Shown: positions 34,720-47,779, counted from the first letter of the stretch. The stretch: DNA of 64,000 nucleotides from Mactromeris polynyma (GCA_032209605.1 JASFXZ010000071.1:62001-126000); one strand, 5' to 3'. The notes: generated by a model from the letters alone, not told the origin. Numbers and translations are program-made.

Positions 34720-35683
34720 CTGAATGGGGATCAGGAAAAACACGAAATCAGGTGTGCGGAATATGAAATAAAACTAGAAATGAAAGTGGGCATATAGAAC
34801 ATTAAAAGATTTGAGAAAAAAGCGACACACGATAGGGGGATATAAATAAGTATGAAATAAAGTGAACACATAATAAGTAGGACTCATGGACAACTAAACG
34901 TGCAAAGAAACAGAACGTTCCCACAATCAATAAAGTCGCGTGAGCAGCATTGTTATTTGATACTTTGTTTTACGTTTTTCTTAATTGTTCCAGAAATTAG
35001 TTAAATTATTGCAAACTTCCGATATAGTTGACAACACGCATTTGTTGTCATCATTTCTGGTAATTACATGGTATGTAACTGTAGTGCAAACAAAAGATGA
35101 TAAACAGTCTTAAAGTACATGCACGCATTCCATGTCGGATGAACACGAACAGCTGGTAAAAAGGCTAACCGACTGGCTTGCGCTATGTCGTTGTTTTGTT
35201 ACTTTGAGCTGTTTTTCGAACAACATGATTTCCTCCGAAAACTGATATGCTTGGCAGTTCTAGGCAAAAGAAAGCATTGACCCCTTAGTTTTAGAATTAT
35301 CAGCATTCACATCAAAGACAAAGAAAATAATATATGGCCAGCCTTAAAGTAAAGGCATTCCCGGCCTAAATGTGTTTTAAATTAGCTAAAATTCTACCCC
35401 AAGAGTATTTCCTTTGAATTCTCATATATTAACCCACAATAAAACGTTTTTTTAGCGAGTCCTTTTGCAAAATGTTGCTCGAAAGAGATTATTACTGACT
35501 TACGTTTCAGTATCACTAAGGCAAACAAACAATGTTCTGTTTCCGGTAACTCGACTGACACTTATATTGTACACTCTCTCTGACTATACGTCAACAATTC
35601 TGAAAATCTGTTTTGCGTAATATAGATCTCTGTCCTCAATATAAAGATTGAGCACATTTGAAGATACATACATGTATTTATGT
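34720..35683. other. No gene seen
   Basis: AT-rich DNA, no recognised features. Confidence 0.4.
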
Positions 35684-35925
35684 AGCGGATCCGTGGTCCA
35701 GTGGTAACGCGCTAGACTAGCAGGTTCGATCCCCACTCCACCAATGACAGTACTAACAGTCTTTCGTAAGCGAATTTGAAGAACCCAGATCCCATGTACG
35801 ATGCTTTACATCGAGCACGTAAATTAATCAAGGGTGCTTCTGGTACTGGGGCATCTCCTGTATCATGCAATAGCCTCCAAAAATCTAACATGACTAAAAA
35901 AATAAACGCAAAGACGCAAATACAC
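35684..35925 (+). mobile_element. tRNA-like SINE (family S2), copy 2
   Basis: Same order as 11544-11830: GCGGATCCGTGGTCCAGTGG, B box GGTTCGATCCC, body TACTAACAGTCTTTCG, CCCATGTACGATGCTTTACA, TCGAGCACGTAAATTAATC, GGGTGCTTCTGG, then an A-rich tail. The anticodon arm has a deletion (GCTAGACTAGCAGGTTC), so this copy is older or derives from a shortened source. Confidence 0.8.
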
Positions 35926-36344
35926 ACATGTATTTACAAGAAAAAATCTCTTCCTACCACATTACCCTTATCAGCATGTTAGAACAGGCAGACAGTGTTA
36001 GGCCTATCCTGTAACTAAACGAATTTAGATGTAGTTCCCTGCTTAAAACACAGCGATTTAAGCAGATACAGAGCAGGGTGTTGCATTTTCTGACAACATT
36101 CCATTAAGAATTTAACAATCAAATCTAAGATCATTAGATTCATTCAATTTTTCCCATAAATTCTCATTTCCCGGTTGAGAATTCCGATAAAATGGCTGAT
36201 TTGTCTCATATTTTATGATTTGAGGCGAATGACTTGTTTATTCGATCTCTAAATACATTTGTATTTGAGATCTTAGAAATTTGCCAAAATCATTATAATT
36301 CGACTTTGGAAGTGTGAGGTTTGCTAGCTGTTACATCGATTTAA

Positions 36345-36612
36345 ACCCCCAGTATTTTTAATGACAGTTCAAAGGGTGTAAATCGGTGCGTCGTTATTAT
36401 GCCCCTTTATTCATGTTTCTTTAATTTCCCCATTCATCATAAATTATTCCTTCACCTGATATAATATTCGTATTATGTCTCCCCCTTTTGTGTCCGTAGC
36501 CAACTTGTTTTCTTGGCATGTCTTTTCTACTCCGAGGTTGTGCTGATATTTCCCTGATATCTGCATGGGCAGTGCACATTGCCTTGTGAATGTGGCGTTC
36601 CCTAAATCAACT
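36345..36612 (+). repeat. Repeat R, copy
   Basis: CAGTATTTTTAATGACAGTT at the left as in 32176, and GAATGTGGCGTTCCCTAAAT at the right. Confidence 0.6.
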
Positions 36613-36633
36613 TAAACTTTCTATGTTTGATTT

Positions 36634-36843
36634 TTGTTTCGGAAAAGTGAGCCAGAGTTGCATCGGGAAGGTGACATTCAAAAATCAGGTTCTTCAACAA
36701 ACATACAAAGTCACGACACAAATGCACTTATAAAGTTTTGCCCGGGGGAAATGGTTACACGGGACTGTAGACAAAAGACGATTTCCGACAGGTGGGAATT
36801 TAACAAGCCGGGTCTCGGCAAAACTCTTCAGCCGGAGTTTTAA
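36634..36843 (+). CDS. Weak candidate exon
   Basis: Open frame reading SEPELHREGDIQKSGSSTNI, QSHDTNALIKFCPGEMVTRD, CRQKTISDR and onward to TAA at 36841-36843. A good donor, GACAG|GTGGGA, lies at 36789-36793. GC content and codon mix are coding-like. It begins immediately after repeat R, has no ATG at the start, and another frame is also open for 39 codons from an ATG at 36624, so the assignment is unsure. Confidence 0.25.
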   Translation: MFRKSEPELHREGDIQKSGSSTNIQSHDTNALIKFCPGEMVTRDCRQKTISDRWEFNKPGLGKTLQPEF

Positions 36844-38069
36844 TGGCTCCCGGAATTGTGGAATTAGCATCTCCAACTGTAGGGATTTAGACAAAATGAT
36901 TGAATATATGGTGAGGAATTAGACTCAAACTATTATATCGTATTACCCTAGGTCAGCCCCCCCCCTTTGGAGCAAATTGTTGATAGGCGCAAAACGAACA
37001 ATTGGGAAGGGGCATGAAAGAAAGCCAAAGAGGAGAAGTAGGGAGAACATCACAGGATAACCCAACACTTAAACAGATTAAACCAGATTTAAACCCCTAA
37101 ATGAATCCTATGCGGTACTCGTATTTCAACCGGCATTTAGCTTCTCGTCTTTTGACTTTTGTCTTTGTATTTGTTTGAATACTCTCATGTCTACTTGCAC
37201 TTGTGGGGTGGCTTTGCACCTTGTATGTTGTATATCGTCATCTCGGCATCTTCGTTCAATTTAGCAACAAAACCTGATATGGCGATACTGAAAGATACTG
37301 CTGAAGCCAAAAGCTCTAAACATGTTAATACGTGCGATAAAACAACAGTTAGCATGATTAGAAATAGTTAATGAGAAAAGTGTAAAACACTTAATATATG
37401 AAACAGTTATATAAACTATAAATAACGCAAATCTTATTCTCGGATGGCGATGACTGTAGAGTAACATGGGTAAAACTTTAACACGGCGCATTGCAATGAT
37501 TTCAGTGTTAATTTTGGTGAAACATTCATAGGTACATTAGGCTCTGAGGTTCATAACACTCAACAGTTTTTTTCCCACAATAAACAAATGCATATCGTTG
37601 CCCTTTTTCACAACGCCACAAGTACCATTGCTGTAATTTTGTGAAATATGCCAATCACAGACACGACGACTAAGGATTTTGAGGTATTGCAATTAACACT
37701 TTTTTATATGCGGTTCACAAAAACTAGAATCCTGCGCTATATATACATTGTCCTTTCCACAAGATTTATTCTAGGTTTTTGTGTGATAGTGTACATAAAT
37801 CATCTGAGCTAATCGTTCACGGCGTGTCCTAGCCATTTTTATAGCTTCCATTGATACGAGGGTATCGACTTATAGGAAGAATTGCCCATAGAATCACAGT
37901 ACGGTTCCTATACATCTGTCATTTTTCTGTCATTGATTGATTGTAATGTCAATGATGTAACTCATCAGCGTGTAGTCAGAATTTATCGTTATTGACATAA
38001 TATAAGACATGTAAGTCGTATGCGTCATTTTGACCTCTATCGTTTAATGACTCTGTCGAGATATAAATA
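36844..38069. other. No firm gene
   Basis: A plus-strand patch at 37261-37371 after CTTCGTTCAATTTAG reads TKPDMAILKDTAEAKSSKHV and stops at 37369-37371; it could be a terminal exon but its phase does not fit the donor at 36793. The rest is AT-rich without features. Confidence 0.25.
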
Positions 38070-38205
38070 CAGAGAAACATCTCCAGAGTGGTCCTCTCTT
38101 GAGCAACAACCTCTCATGAAAAACATGCTTATACTCCCCTGTAAAAGTATTACCGTTTTAACCTCGCTTGATCAAAAACCTCTCACCAACAACATTTTCA
38201 GTTAA
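38070..38205. mobile_element. Pogo-like MITE (family B), copy 2
   Basis: TA-CAGAGAAACATCTCCAGAG, then GGTCCTCTCTTGAGCAACAA, matching 28615 and the inverted fragment at 57130. Confidence 0.6.
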
Positions 38206-38221
38206 ATTTTCCAAAATAAGA

Positions 38222-38305
38222 GAGAATAAGTTGCTACAGGGAACGCCACATACATAAGACAGTGCCTCATCACGCAGACCTCCGAGAAACAACAGAGCCG
38301 AAATT
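38222..38305 (-). repeat. Repeat R, terminal fragment, inverted
   Basis: AGAGAATAAGTTGCTACAGG, GAACGCCACATACATAAGAC, AGTGCCTC: the R terminus read from the other strand. Confidence 0.7.
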
Positions 38306-38445
38306 TGAATCTGCCGAAGGGTTTTGCTCTGGAGACAATAACTTGTAGTTATTAGAATTGTGCATCAGTTGCTCTTTTATCTGCGAAACCCTTTACACAA
38401 TCTCTCGGATCTTGATTTAAACTTGTTATATCATGTCTCATAATC

Positions 38446-38668
38446 CGGTCGCCTAGCCCAGATGTTATAGTGCTAGACTGAACCAGCACATCAGGGTTCG
38501 ATTCCGTGTCTTCCACTGTTGGAGAAGTTGTCTGTTGCTTGCGGGAGAGCAAGTTGGTATTGATTGTTAATTATTTCCAGGAAAATTGAATAGGGCAACT
38601 GTCTGCCGTATATGTCTGAGACAATGTTGAAAAAACTGCGTTAAATCCGATGAAAACAAACAAACACA
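38446..38668 (+). mobile_element. tRNA-derived SINE (family S4), copy 1
   Basis: Head TCGCCTAGCCCAGATGTTAT and B box GGGTTCGATTCC, body TGCTTGCGGGAGAGCAAGTT, tail GCGTTAAATCCGATG followed by AAACAAACAAAC. The body matches 51650-51790. Confidence 0.75.
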
Positions 38669-39257
38669 ACTGATGTCTCACAGCTCAACAGAAAATGGTT
38701 TTTTATCTCGATATTACGTTTATATGTAAATATTAATAGCCTAGTGGTTACTATACCATCAAGAAAACACTATCAATAGACGATCATGTGAATGAATTTG
38801 TGAGCTATTTTGTCTGATGTGCCAGTGTTATTACTACGTTTGTCACTGATTCGAGTAATTACGAGTGTATGTTTTCTTTCATTGCTATGGATTAAGCCAA
38901 AGTCGTTCTATGTATCAATTTCTCGGCGCCATTGTAGCGGAAATGTTGACATGAATATAATTACTCTTGTGACCAGTTAGTTTACACTACCGTTTTAACA
39001 GAAAAGTACTTTCAACATGAGTCCTGTTCAATAAAGGTCCGGTGGGTTATTATTTTCAGTTTATACTACTGACACTTATAAGAACTGAACAATTCGCAGT
39101 AAATAGACCCACACACGTAGTGTAAGTCAAACACAGAAAGCAACGTTTTGTGACGGTGACAAGGGTCCGTCTCCAAAACAGCGTTGTCGATTGTCAAATT
39201 CCAAAATCTTATTCGTCTGTACCATTCGATATGTTCTCATATCTAAATGTAATTATT

Positions 39258-39573
39258 CGGCGCAGCCGTGCTAACCTGGTTTTACTATTTGCATATCAGT
39301 GTTGAATAAACCTATCAAATCTTACGTTAATCACCATTGTAATTTCTCTTCAACCGAACAAAGTTTGTATCCCTGAAGCGGATTGGTTAACATATTGATA
39401 AAGGGTACTTTACCTTACCGAAATCAACTGAATTTCGGGGAATTTACCGAAATTAATTTTGGATCAGGAGTGACCAGCAATCGTATTATCTCGGTATTGT
39501 TTCATGTTGCACAACAAATCTTAATCTTCAAATTGCGCCGAACATTTTTTTCAAGAGGTTTCTTGTTTTATAT
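39258..39573 (+). repeat. 310-bp dispersed repeat, copy 2
   Basis: Collinear with 14785-15085 from CGCAGCCGTGCTAACCTGG to CAAGAGGTTTCTTGTTT with no indel across the shared reading frame (FGEFTEINFGS, VTSNR, VAQQIL). Confidence 0.8.
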
Positions 39574-40262
39574 GTTTTGGCTTTTGCCTCTTGCAAATAC
39601 TCTCACCAATTTATATGTGTCTTTCACTTTGGAATACAAATATATTATGCTCTTCTATTACGTCTAGCATTAGTTTGCCAATAATGTACGAGCAGTACCA
39701 CCGCTTTGTCAATCAAATGTTCCTTTATAATTATTAAGTTCATGGTTATGTGTGTGATGTTTTGAGACAACTTGATATTTTAAAAGTGCATGTTGTGCTG
39801 TAAACCATCAATCATGTATTTGCCTTACTTCTATATTTACGTTATAGCTCATAACAGCGTTGCAAATATTCCGAGACGTCTTCAAATGTAAATTTAACAA
39901 CCCTTTGTAAAGATTTTCAATAACATGGTCTGTGTCGCCGCGTACATTCGTTTCCAATCATGCCGCTTATATACCTTTAGAAAATGTTATTTCAATGATA
40001 TATTCAAAGTGACTTTTAGCGAGGGAGTCTGCAATTAATTTGATCTAACTTTGATATGTCTTGATATTTATTAATAGATGGAGTTGAGAATTGACGTATA
40101 ACACAATTGCTTCAAATTTTCATGTTTTGTCGCCTAGCAACTATAGATCTTGGCAGTAATTGAATATTGTGTATGCGTTTGGATTTTTTATCATCGTGTG
40201 CAGAGATTAAAATGAGAAACGTGTCATGCATCTAAAAAATAATTAACATGAGAAACTATTTA
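39574..40262. other. No gene seen
   Basis: AT-rich DNA, no recognised features. Confidence 0.4.
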
Positions 40263-40459
40263 CAGTAAAACCTCACTTTAAGACCACCTCAGCAATGAGA
40301 CCACCTCAAAATTATGAACGTAATTTTCAAGTCCATTTTCACTTTTGTTTTATTCTTTATTCAGCTTCAATATTAAGACCACCACAATATTAAGACCACC
40401 ACAATATTAAGACCAGTAATCAAGGGTCCCTAGGTGGACTTAGTATAGAGATTTGACTG
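40263..40459. mobile_element. Pogo-like MITE (family A), complete
   Basis: 197 bp from CAGTAAAACCTCACTTTAAG to AGAGATTTGACTG, with TA on both sides (40261-40262, 40460-40461). The middle repeats AATATTAAGACCACCACAAT. An open frame of 169 codons (40453-40962; first ATG 40507) starts at its right end and has AATAAA at its stop, but composition gives no support for a gene. Confidence 0.85.
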
Positions 40460-42073
40460 TACATTTATTCTCATACATCAATTCATTTATTGCATATGTA
40501 ATCTGCATGAGTACATTTCTATCTGCTTCTTTACTTGTTTATGATGGACTGGTTTCGCTATCACGATCGATTCAAACCCACTGCAGATTATTTGTTGAAA
40601 CATATTTTTTTATTATAATGTATCAGAATTTGAAGAGATCAATTTTACAGAACATCTTCTCCGGAATTTATACTGACTGTATCCAATATTGTCATGTCGT
40701 ATTATTGTGCCAAATTATCTCAAAAATAGATTTTTGCTCGATTAATACAACATATGTACACAGCATTACATTGTTCAGAAATAAAGTCTTCATACTTCAC
40801 CTACGAGTATTTGAGCAAGCATGCATTCCGAATTCAACGTCTCATAACAAGTCTTATGTAAACAAATTAGTAATGCTCTTCATGCATCCATCGCTGTTTC
40901 GTATATGTGCCAAAACATGCTTTAATATTTTACAATGCCATAGCTTTTATATGTGTAAATAAAGTCTAACATTTTCTTACTGCTACTGTTACACATTTTA
41001 CATATTCTCAGAATCAGCTGCTAATTAGTTCACTCTCGATCTGATCGAGGCTGATAACTGTTTTTATAATAATATGTTTTAGATGCGCATTTGCACCTTT
41101 TTGTACGTCAGTATCGTATTGTGTTTTGTTTTATTACATTTTTAATATACAATTAGCGACTGATCCTCAGTTTTACCTCGTAAATGGTGTTGAATCAAAT
41201 GTGATATTTATTGTACTGTGATAAAAGTCTCTTATAATTAAATTTAGAATGGCTATGTACTTTTGTGTAGTGTTGTATTGTGCATAGATGAGACTGATAT
41301 TAAATATACATATACACTTAACCAAACTTATAAGTGTGCATTTTTGTTAATGCCGAATTACTTTTTTTTTTATTAACATTTCTACACGAATTTTTAAATA
41401 TTTAATATTTGCTATTGGTTACATGTAGATCATGATTCTTGGGTCGAACTTATCAGTTTAAATAAAACGATGCGTCGAGTCCGGGTGGCCACACGCGCTA
41501 TTAGACTCTTTCCAATCAATCAGATTATCTTTAAGTGGAAGCTGCAGTACTGATATATTTCGCATAATCACATTTATTGATTTGATTTGTTCAATCTGTG
41601 ATTTATGACATGAAATAAACAAAATATTATGCCAGGTATCTACGCTATATTTGTTGAGAAAGCTTCAGCAAGATCAGAATAATATTGACCACGATACGGT
41701 CATATTTATACCTGCATACTTATTTATAAGTTCTGTCAAGTTTACTTCATTATGAGATGACATTTTACCATTTTGCTGTCGTTTGTTTCAATATCCTGTC
41801 AATGTTCTCATATTTCTTATAGTCTGATCTATGGCTGTTTGCTCGTTCAACCTTAATATCAAAGGCTGCACTCGCTCACTAATGATGTTGGACAAGATTA
41901 GTATATTATGGTACTGAATGCTGGACTGTTTTACATAAATTAAAATGATATGTAATGACTTGTATAGAATAACATGGAGTGACATTTACTAGCAAACAAC
42001 AACATGGTGTAACAAAATTTGACATACAATTCCACATTGACATAAAATGATGAAATGACATACAAACATACAA
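40460..42073. other. No firm gene
   Basis: Contains the 152-codon ATG frame 40507-40962 noted under the MITE; no family motif. The rest is AT-rich. Confidence 0.3.
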
Positions 42074-42250
42074 TGACATAACACAATGGTTAAATAATGC
42101 ATAAAGTAAACTTGACATAACACAATGGTTAAATACTGTACAGTGTAAACTTGACATAACACAATGGTTAAATGATATATCAAGTTAAAATGACATAACA
42201 CAATGGTTAAATTTAAATTACAATGTTAAAATGACATAATACAATTGCCA
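42074..42250. repeat. Degenerate 39-bp tandem repeat
   Basis: Four to five units starting TGACATAACACAATGGTTAA, each about 39-41 bases with a variable second half. Confidence 0.9.
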
Positions 42251-43964
42251 AACTGACAAACAATGTCCGAAACATAGAAACACTTAAAACAATCAGTATT
42301 TTATAGTCTTACAGACTGGAAAGAATAAATCTATTGGAGGAAACGAACAACAAATGGAGTAGTCTGCATCAACACAATTAGAATGACGTGATAGAACCGT
42401 TTACAACAAAATGTTTAGTTTTATTCTGACGGCCCGTGAAGAAATGTTCTGTCATTGCGTCATTAAACTTTTCATAATTACTCAAAGGTTCACTACGGGT
42501 AATTTTGCTCCTTGTTAAACCGCAAAAGTCGTGAGATCTACTCGTATTATTAACACTGTTAATCTGATGGATTAATGAGTATTAGGTTTTTTGCCTGTTT
42601 TGTCTGGGGAAAAACACCAATAAAAGACATCAGATGTTGTTTACAAAATATGTCATTTTCGACCTTGTAGTGATTTACGTAAATTACCGATGTGATACCA
42701 TGACTTTCTGTGTGCGATAAATAATCTTCGGAGAACAAATATTCATGGCGTCAGACCCAACTACAACAACGACAACTAATCATTTTTAAAATTGCGATCT
42801 CTTAACGTGACGACGCTTATACTATTCATTTGGATCTGCACGAGGCAATCAGATACATCGGTTGACAGTAGTGTAAACAAAACACGAGAACAAAGATATT
42901 TTTGCGCCACTGTTTTAGAAATGGCATGATGACGCTATGAGTAACAATCTGTCATTTGCTTTATCTTCATACGCGATGAAATCATGTTAGAACACCATGC
43001 ACGCATCACAAGTTTTACTTACACAATTTTGAACGCTGCAAATCAACTTTATTTATGTTGGTTGTCAGTTCCGAAACTTCAATAATCATTTTCCTTCTAC
43101 ATTGATTTACACAGTTTGTCTAAATTACCCCTTTAATAGTTTACGATTAGTCTAAGCCAAATCATCTGTCTTCTGCTAAAGAAATTATCTCACCGCTTTG
43201 AAAAAACGTCATGCAAATAATGCTTTCAACTCTAAATTGCCAAGCAGTGAACGTATTGTGCCCTTCGGTATAATAACTAGTACCGCGTGAAAACAACGAT
43301 CCACGCTATCCAGTATGCGGCTCTTACTGATCTACATGGTACAAAATCGAAAATTCGAATCGAATGCTCAATCATACATTATTTTGCTGTTTTCGTGAAT
43401 GTGTGTTTTTCATGTAAAACTTGGATCAAGACTGAGAATATTTCTTACTATCTTGTTATATCTCTCTGTATAGGTTCTTCGTTGATGTTCATTCTAAGAT
43501 TATAATATTGCATTATTTCTGAATATGTGTGTTTCATTTGACACTTGGAATGATATTTTCATGGATTGTAGGTGTCATATTTTACATATACATTTTTTTT
43601 GTATATGTTTATTTATGTTATGAAACAAAAGGACAACCAGCAGTGTGAGTTGGAAAGGCTTAAATATTTTGACGTATGATAAGCATGAAGTGTTAAATTA
43701 ATGTATTGATGCGGTTTGCTGCTATTTGGCATTAATTCCAATTTCAAGGTACATTTGTATTTTCATTTTTTGACAACAACACCTACATTGGAACAATATG
43801 GCATAAAAGGAAAATACGGAAAATAAATGATATTGCCAGCATTAATTAGCTGTAAAAATTGTGAAAGAAATCTGAACACAAACGAAAATAAGTTTTTCTT
43901 ACATAGCGTTATGTCGCTAGTACAGCGAAAATACAAGCAAATAGTATCATTTAATTTCACTGTA
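42251..43964. other. No gene seen
   Basis: AT-rich DNA, no recognised exon or repeat. Confidence 0.4.
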
Positions 43965-44124
43965 CAGTAAAACCTCACTTAAAGACCACCTAAATATGAA
44001 GACCACACTTTTCAAGCCCATTTTCACTGTTTTGCTCTTTATTGAACCTTCATATAAAGACCAACTCAATAAGAAGACCAGTTTAAAGGGTCTTAATGGT
44101 AGTTTTATTATAGAGGTTTAACTG
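43965..44124. mobile_element. Pogo-like MITE (family A), complete
   Basis: 160 bp, CAGTAAAACCTCACTTAAAG to TATAGAGGTTTAACTG, with TA on both sides. Confidence 0.85.
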
Positions 44125-44688
44125 TATTTATTTTAGAAAACTAGGATAACATAAGAAGTGACCAATTAGAAATGCCAGGTTGTTTAGTATTATATGACTG
44201 AAGGCCTGGTTTGGTATTATCTTACTGCGTCATAGTAAGCAAAATACATTCTGCCAACAAAGATTGAAAATCAATCAAGAAAGGGTTGCCTTTTATGGTT
44301 TATAATTGACGTACAGAAATTCTTTTTTCAAATTAAGCGCTCGAGAAATGTACGGGAGCTACTTTACTGTGAACGCGTAGAGATATCAATCACGTTAATT
44401 GAAGCAATCCATTGACTTTCCATCTCCGAAAATATCTGCTGTTACACAATTAAATTGCCCGAGTATCAAATCAAGTTGTGTTTACTGAGCATTGTGTACT
44501 GGGAAAAAGAGCTAACCCGCCTTTTTGTATTTTGAGAATCTTCTTTAGAATATGACAATGTGATTTAAAACGATGAACGTGAAGCTGAACGATTTCAATC
44601 TTTCGATACCTCTATAATAATATATAATATAATTAACTTGATGCAATGAAAATCAACAGAAATGTCCGAAGTTCATTTTTTAGAAACT
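44125..44688. other. No gene seen
   Basis: AT-rich spacer between two MITEs. Confidence 0.4.
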
Positions 44689-44858
44689 ACTGAAAAACCT
44701 CAATTAAAGACCACCTCAATAATAAGACCACCTCAATATAAGACCACCTCAATAATAAGACCACCTCAATAATAAGACCACCTCAAAAAGAAGACCACCT
44801 CAAAAAGAAGACCAGCTTTCAATGGTCCCTATTGTGGTGTTATTTAGGTGTTATTGTA
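44689..44858. mobile_element. Pogo-like MITE (family A) with internal tandem expansion
   Basis: Begins ACTGAAAAACCTCAATTAAA and contains about seven tandem copies of a 14-17-base unit AAGACCACCTCAATAAT (variants with AAAAAG). Right end near TTTAGGTGTTATTGTATG is weak. Confidence 0.7.
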
Positions 44859-44938
44859 TGTGAAAAAGTACTGGTGGGCTAGCACTTTTGACCAGCATAT
44901 GTCAGTATTTGAGTGCTGTTTTAGAATGATTTTAGATG

Positions 44939-45112
44939 CAGTAAAACCTCAATAATAAGACCACCCTTGCTTCACTTGAAACATAGTCTTCTTATTTAGG
45001 TGGTCTTAATATTGAGGTTGAATAAAGAGAAAAACAGTGAAATGGTCTTGAAAATTGAGTTCTCAATTTCGGGATGGTCTTATTATTGACGTGGTCTTTA
45101 GGTGAGGTTTTA
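44939..45112. mobile_element. Pogo-like MITE (family A), near complete
   Basis: CAGTAAAACCTCAATAATAA at the left; right arm GACGTGGTCTTTAGGTGAGG then TTTTAAT, lacking the final CTG. The interior keeps the shared AATAAAGAG...CAGTGAAATGG segment. Confidence 0.8.
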
Positions 45113-45462
45113 ATGTTGACACATATTTATGTCATTTCTTGCCAACTCAGACATTCAATAGTGTAAGAGCCGTTCTATCTTCATGGAGTTATCTTGAGGG
45201 AATTGTTTCATACGATCATGAGACACTAATCAGATCCTGATTTCAAATTCTAGTTCATTTATGCGAAATAAAGCATAGTTAATATTCACGACGCTCTAAG
45301 TCGAATGTCTCTTATCACAATTAAATAACAAATCAAAGTACTGAGAGAACGTTAAGTCTGGCGAGTTTTTCAATTGGTTGTTATGGGTTACATGCTTCGG
45401 TTTGAACTTTATCCGCATTAATAAGTTAGGGAAGTGTCACGTTAAGGTGAATCTTATATCCG

Positions 45463-45650
45463 GCATCACCGGATGCTGAGTGGTTAAGGAATTCGCTTTG
45501 GAAGGAAGGTCGAAGGGTCAAACCCAGTAGGGGTCCGTTTCGTTATTAAGGGTTGATGTGCCACAAGCTAGTTAAATAAAGGTTACCGTTGCCTACATGC
45601 CTGGTAACTGGTAACTGGAATTAAAAGGATATGAATTGGGAAGAAATTTG
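45463..45650 (+). mobile_element. tRNA-derived SINE (family S3), copy 2
   Basis: Head ACCGGATGCTGAGTGGTTAA with a degenerate B box (AAGGGTCAAACCC), tail GCCTACATGCCTGGTAACTG and AAAAGGATATGAATTGGGAA, matching the minus-strand copy at 17280-17475. Confidence 0.7.
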
Positions 45651-45875
45651 CGCAGAAAGAACATGTGTCGAAAGGCAGGAACGGCAGGCCGTTAAAATAG
45701 GGGTGACACTTTAATAAATGAAAATCTTTTTCTTATATATACTTTCTTCGTGCTGTTGTTTTCAAAATGATTGAGGATAAATCAGGTGACCAAATCTCAG
45801 CGGACAAATTAACATTGTTCGGTCTAATACGCTGTACCAAATCACATACGTGTATTTTATTGTTGTTTTTATCTA

Positions 45876-46106
45876 CAGTCGGACCTCGTTTATTCGACAA
45901 CCTTCTATCCGAATATTTGGTATCATCCGAAATAAATATCAGGTCCAGGGGGCCGTTTCACTAAATTTCGTATATAGTTTAATGAAACGGCCCCAAGATT
46001 TATCTTCTTACAAACGGCGATTTGAAATGGGCTATTCAAAAACTATGTTTTATTCGAAATAAAATTTCGGATCTCATGAATTCGAATGAGTGAGGTCCGT
46101 TTGTGA
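45876..46106. mobile_element. Pogo-like MITE (family C) with nested insertion
   Basis: TA-CAGTCGGACCTCGTTTATTC at the left; right end ATTCGAATGAGTGAGGTCCG. Related to 49044-49207. A 47-base palindrome (45948-45994) interrupts it. Confidence 0.75.
45948..45994. mobile_element. 47-bp mini-palindrome nested in a MITE
   Basis: GGGGCCGTTTCACTAAA and TTTAATGAAACGGCCCC are inverted repeats around a 12-base centre. The sister copy at 49.1 kb lacks this block at the same point (after ATATCAGGTCC), so it is an insertion, probably both ends of a MITE with nearly all of the interior lost. Confidence 0.7.
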
Positions 46107-47779
46107 TTGGTTATGTCACACGAAAGACACCGTATAATTTGTCCTTTCATCGTTATTTTATCGTGATTTTGTTGAAGTTTAAATCTATTAACCTTAAACA
46201 TCACAATATCAATTTGTCTCTGAGTTTGCTTTAGACACATTAAATGAGACCTGCGTAAATATCGTCTCATACCCAGCAGCATCGATTTTTGCTGAGTGAA
46301 AGAAAATAATTTAATGGAGCCACGCTCAGCAACTCATTATTATACTCTAGTTATTTAATATTCCCAGTGTCATCAATATTACAGTGCACTTTGTTAATTA
46401 CTGTGGCGTAATTGCAATTAAATTGCTTCATACATTTATAGGTTTTTTTCCAATATCAAAAAATGTCATCGTCATTTGTTTTCAAAGTGTTTTCATTATC
46501 CTTCAAAACAAGTATTTGCCAATTATCTGTCATAATTACATCATGTTCTCAAGACAGACAGAAAAGCCTTGAAACAGTTATACGTCTTTAATTCATATTT
46601 ATACTCTAACTACAGTGATAAACCTGCTAACAGTTATTGTTGTTTTAGTATAGCTCATAAGCGACAATGCAAATGATACTGAAACGTCATGAACTTAGGT
46701 CACGTGGTACGTATTTATGACGAAGATTTCAATATACATGTATCGTCTTTTTTCCACAAACAGTTCGTTTGGTTTTCTCCAGGTGTAATGTTATTTTGCT
46801 AATATTCCAATATATTCCACTTTTGATGCTTTAATACAATATCGATGTATACAAAATTACCCCCATATAGCGTGCTTCTATTTACTAACATAATTACAAA
46901 TATTTAAGACGATTTTGAATGAGTCAACACAAACTTAGTAGTAAAGGCATAGTCCAATGTGGAGCTATGTTGTTTACAAGCTATCATTTTTCATCGTGTT
47001 TACAGGTTAAATGAACACGTTAAAGGTAGATAGATTGATTAAAATATGCTACATAATAATTTTGAGAAAAAGACATGTTAATGCCTTCACACAGACATAC
47101 TCTTAAACACTGGATTGTAACTTTTCTTTAAAACTTTCCTGGAATTGCGAAACACGAGTCTGATGCAAGTATTTCCAAGGTCAGGAATGAAACGTATCGG
47201 CATCGGACACACCGGCATCGGACACATGTATTTGTAGTTTTGGTGAACATGTAAGACAAGTGACAATGCAGTGTTGTAAAGTACATCCGTATGAAGTAAA
47301 TTATCACCAAATTTCTCACATTTATCACTGAGGATATTTCGTCAAAAGAATAAGACTATATACCTTTAAAGTGTTGTTTTATCAGTTTACATAAAAGTGA
47401 TGCGTTCTACTGTTTGCACTGGAAGAATCACATTAATGTTGGGAACAGTAGGAAAATAAATATCATATAATACAAGACAAAGCAATCCATGCTGATGAGA
47501 TTTGGCATTTGTCATCTCTCTAAACCTGATATTCCAGACACGAAATGTCATTAATGTTTCCAAAAGTATCGTTTTAATTATTGTTGATAAAATAATCACT
47601 CATAGTTGCAAGCTCATTTGTACGGAAGCAAATTGTACCAGCATTTAAACCCCTATCCATAAAGATGTCATCACATACAAATGATGCTACACTCATTTAT
47701 ACTCACTTTACTCAACAGAAAAGTGACATACACGTTAAAAAGTTATCCACCGGTAATTTCATTACTAGTCCAAATACCA
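46107..47779. other. No gene seen
   Basis: AT-rich. A short duplication, CATCGGACACACCGGCATCG followed by GACACA, occurs near 47200. No exon recognised. Confidence 0.4.

Noticed and set aside
40453..40962. 169-residue frame
   Set aside because: Starts at the end of a MITE, has no recognised motif, and its length is near what chance gives in a 64-kb AT-rich window. Kept only as a note.
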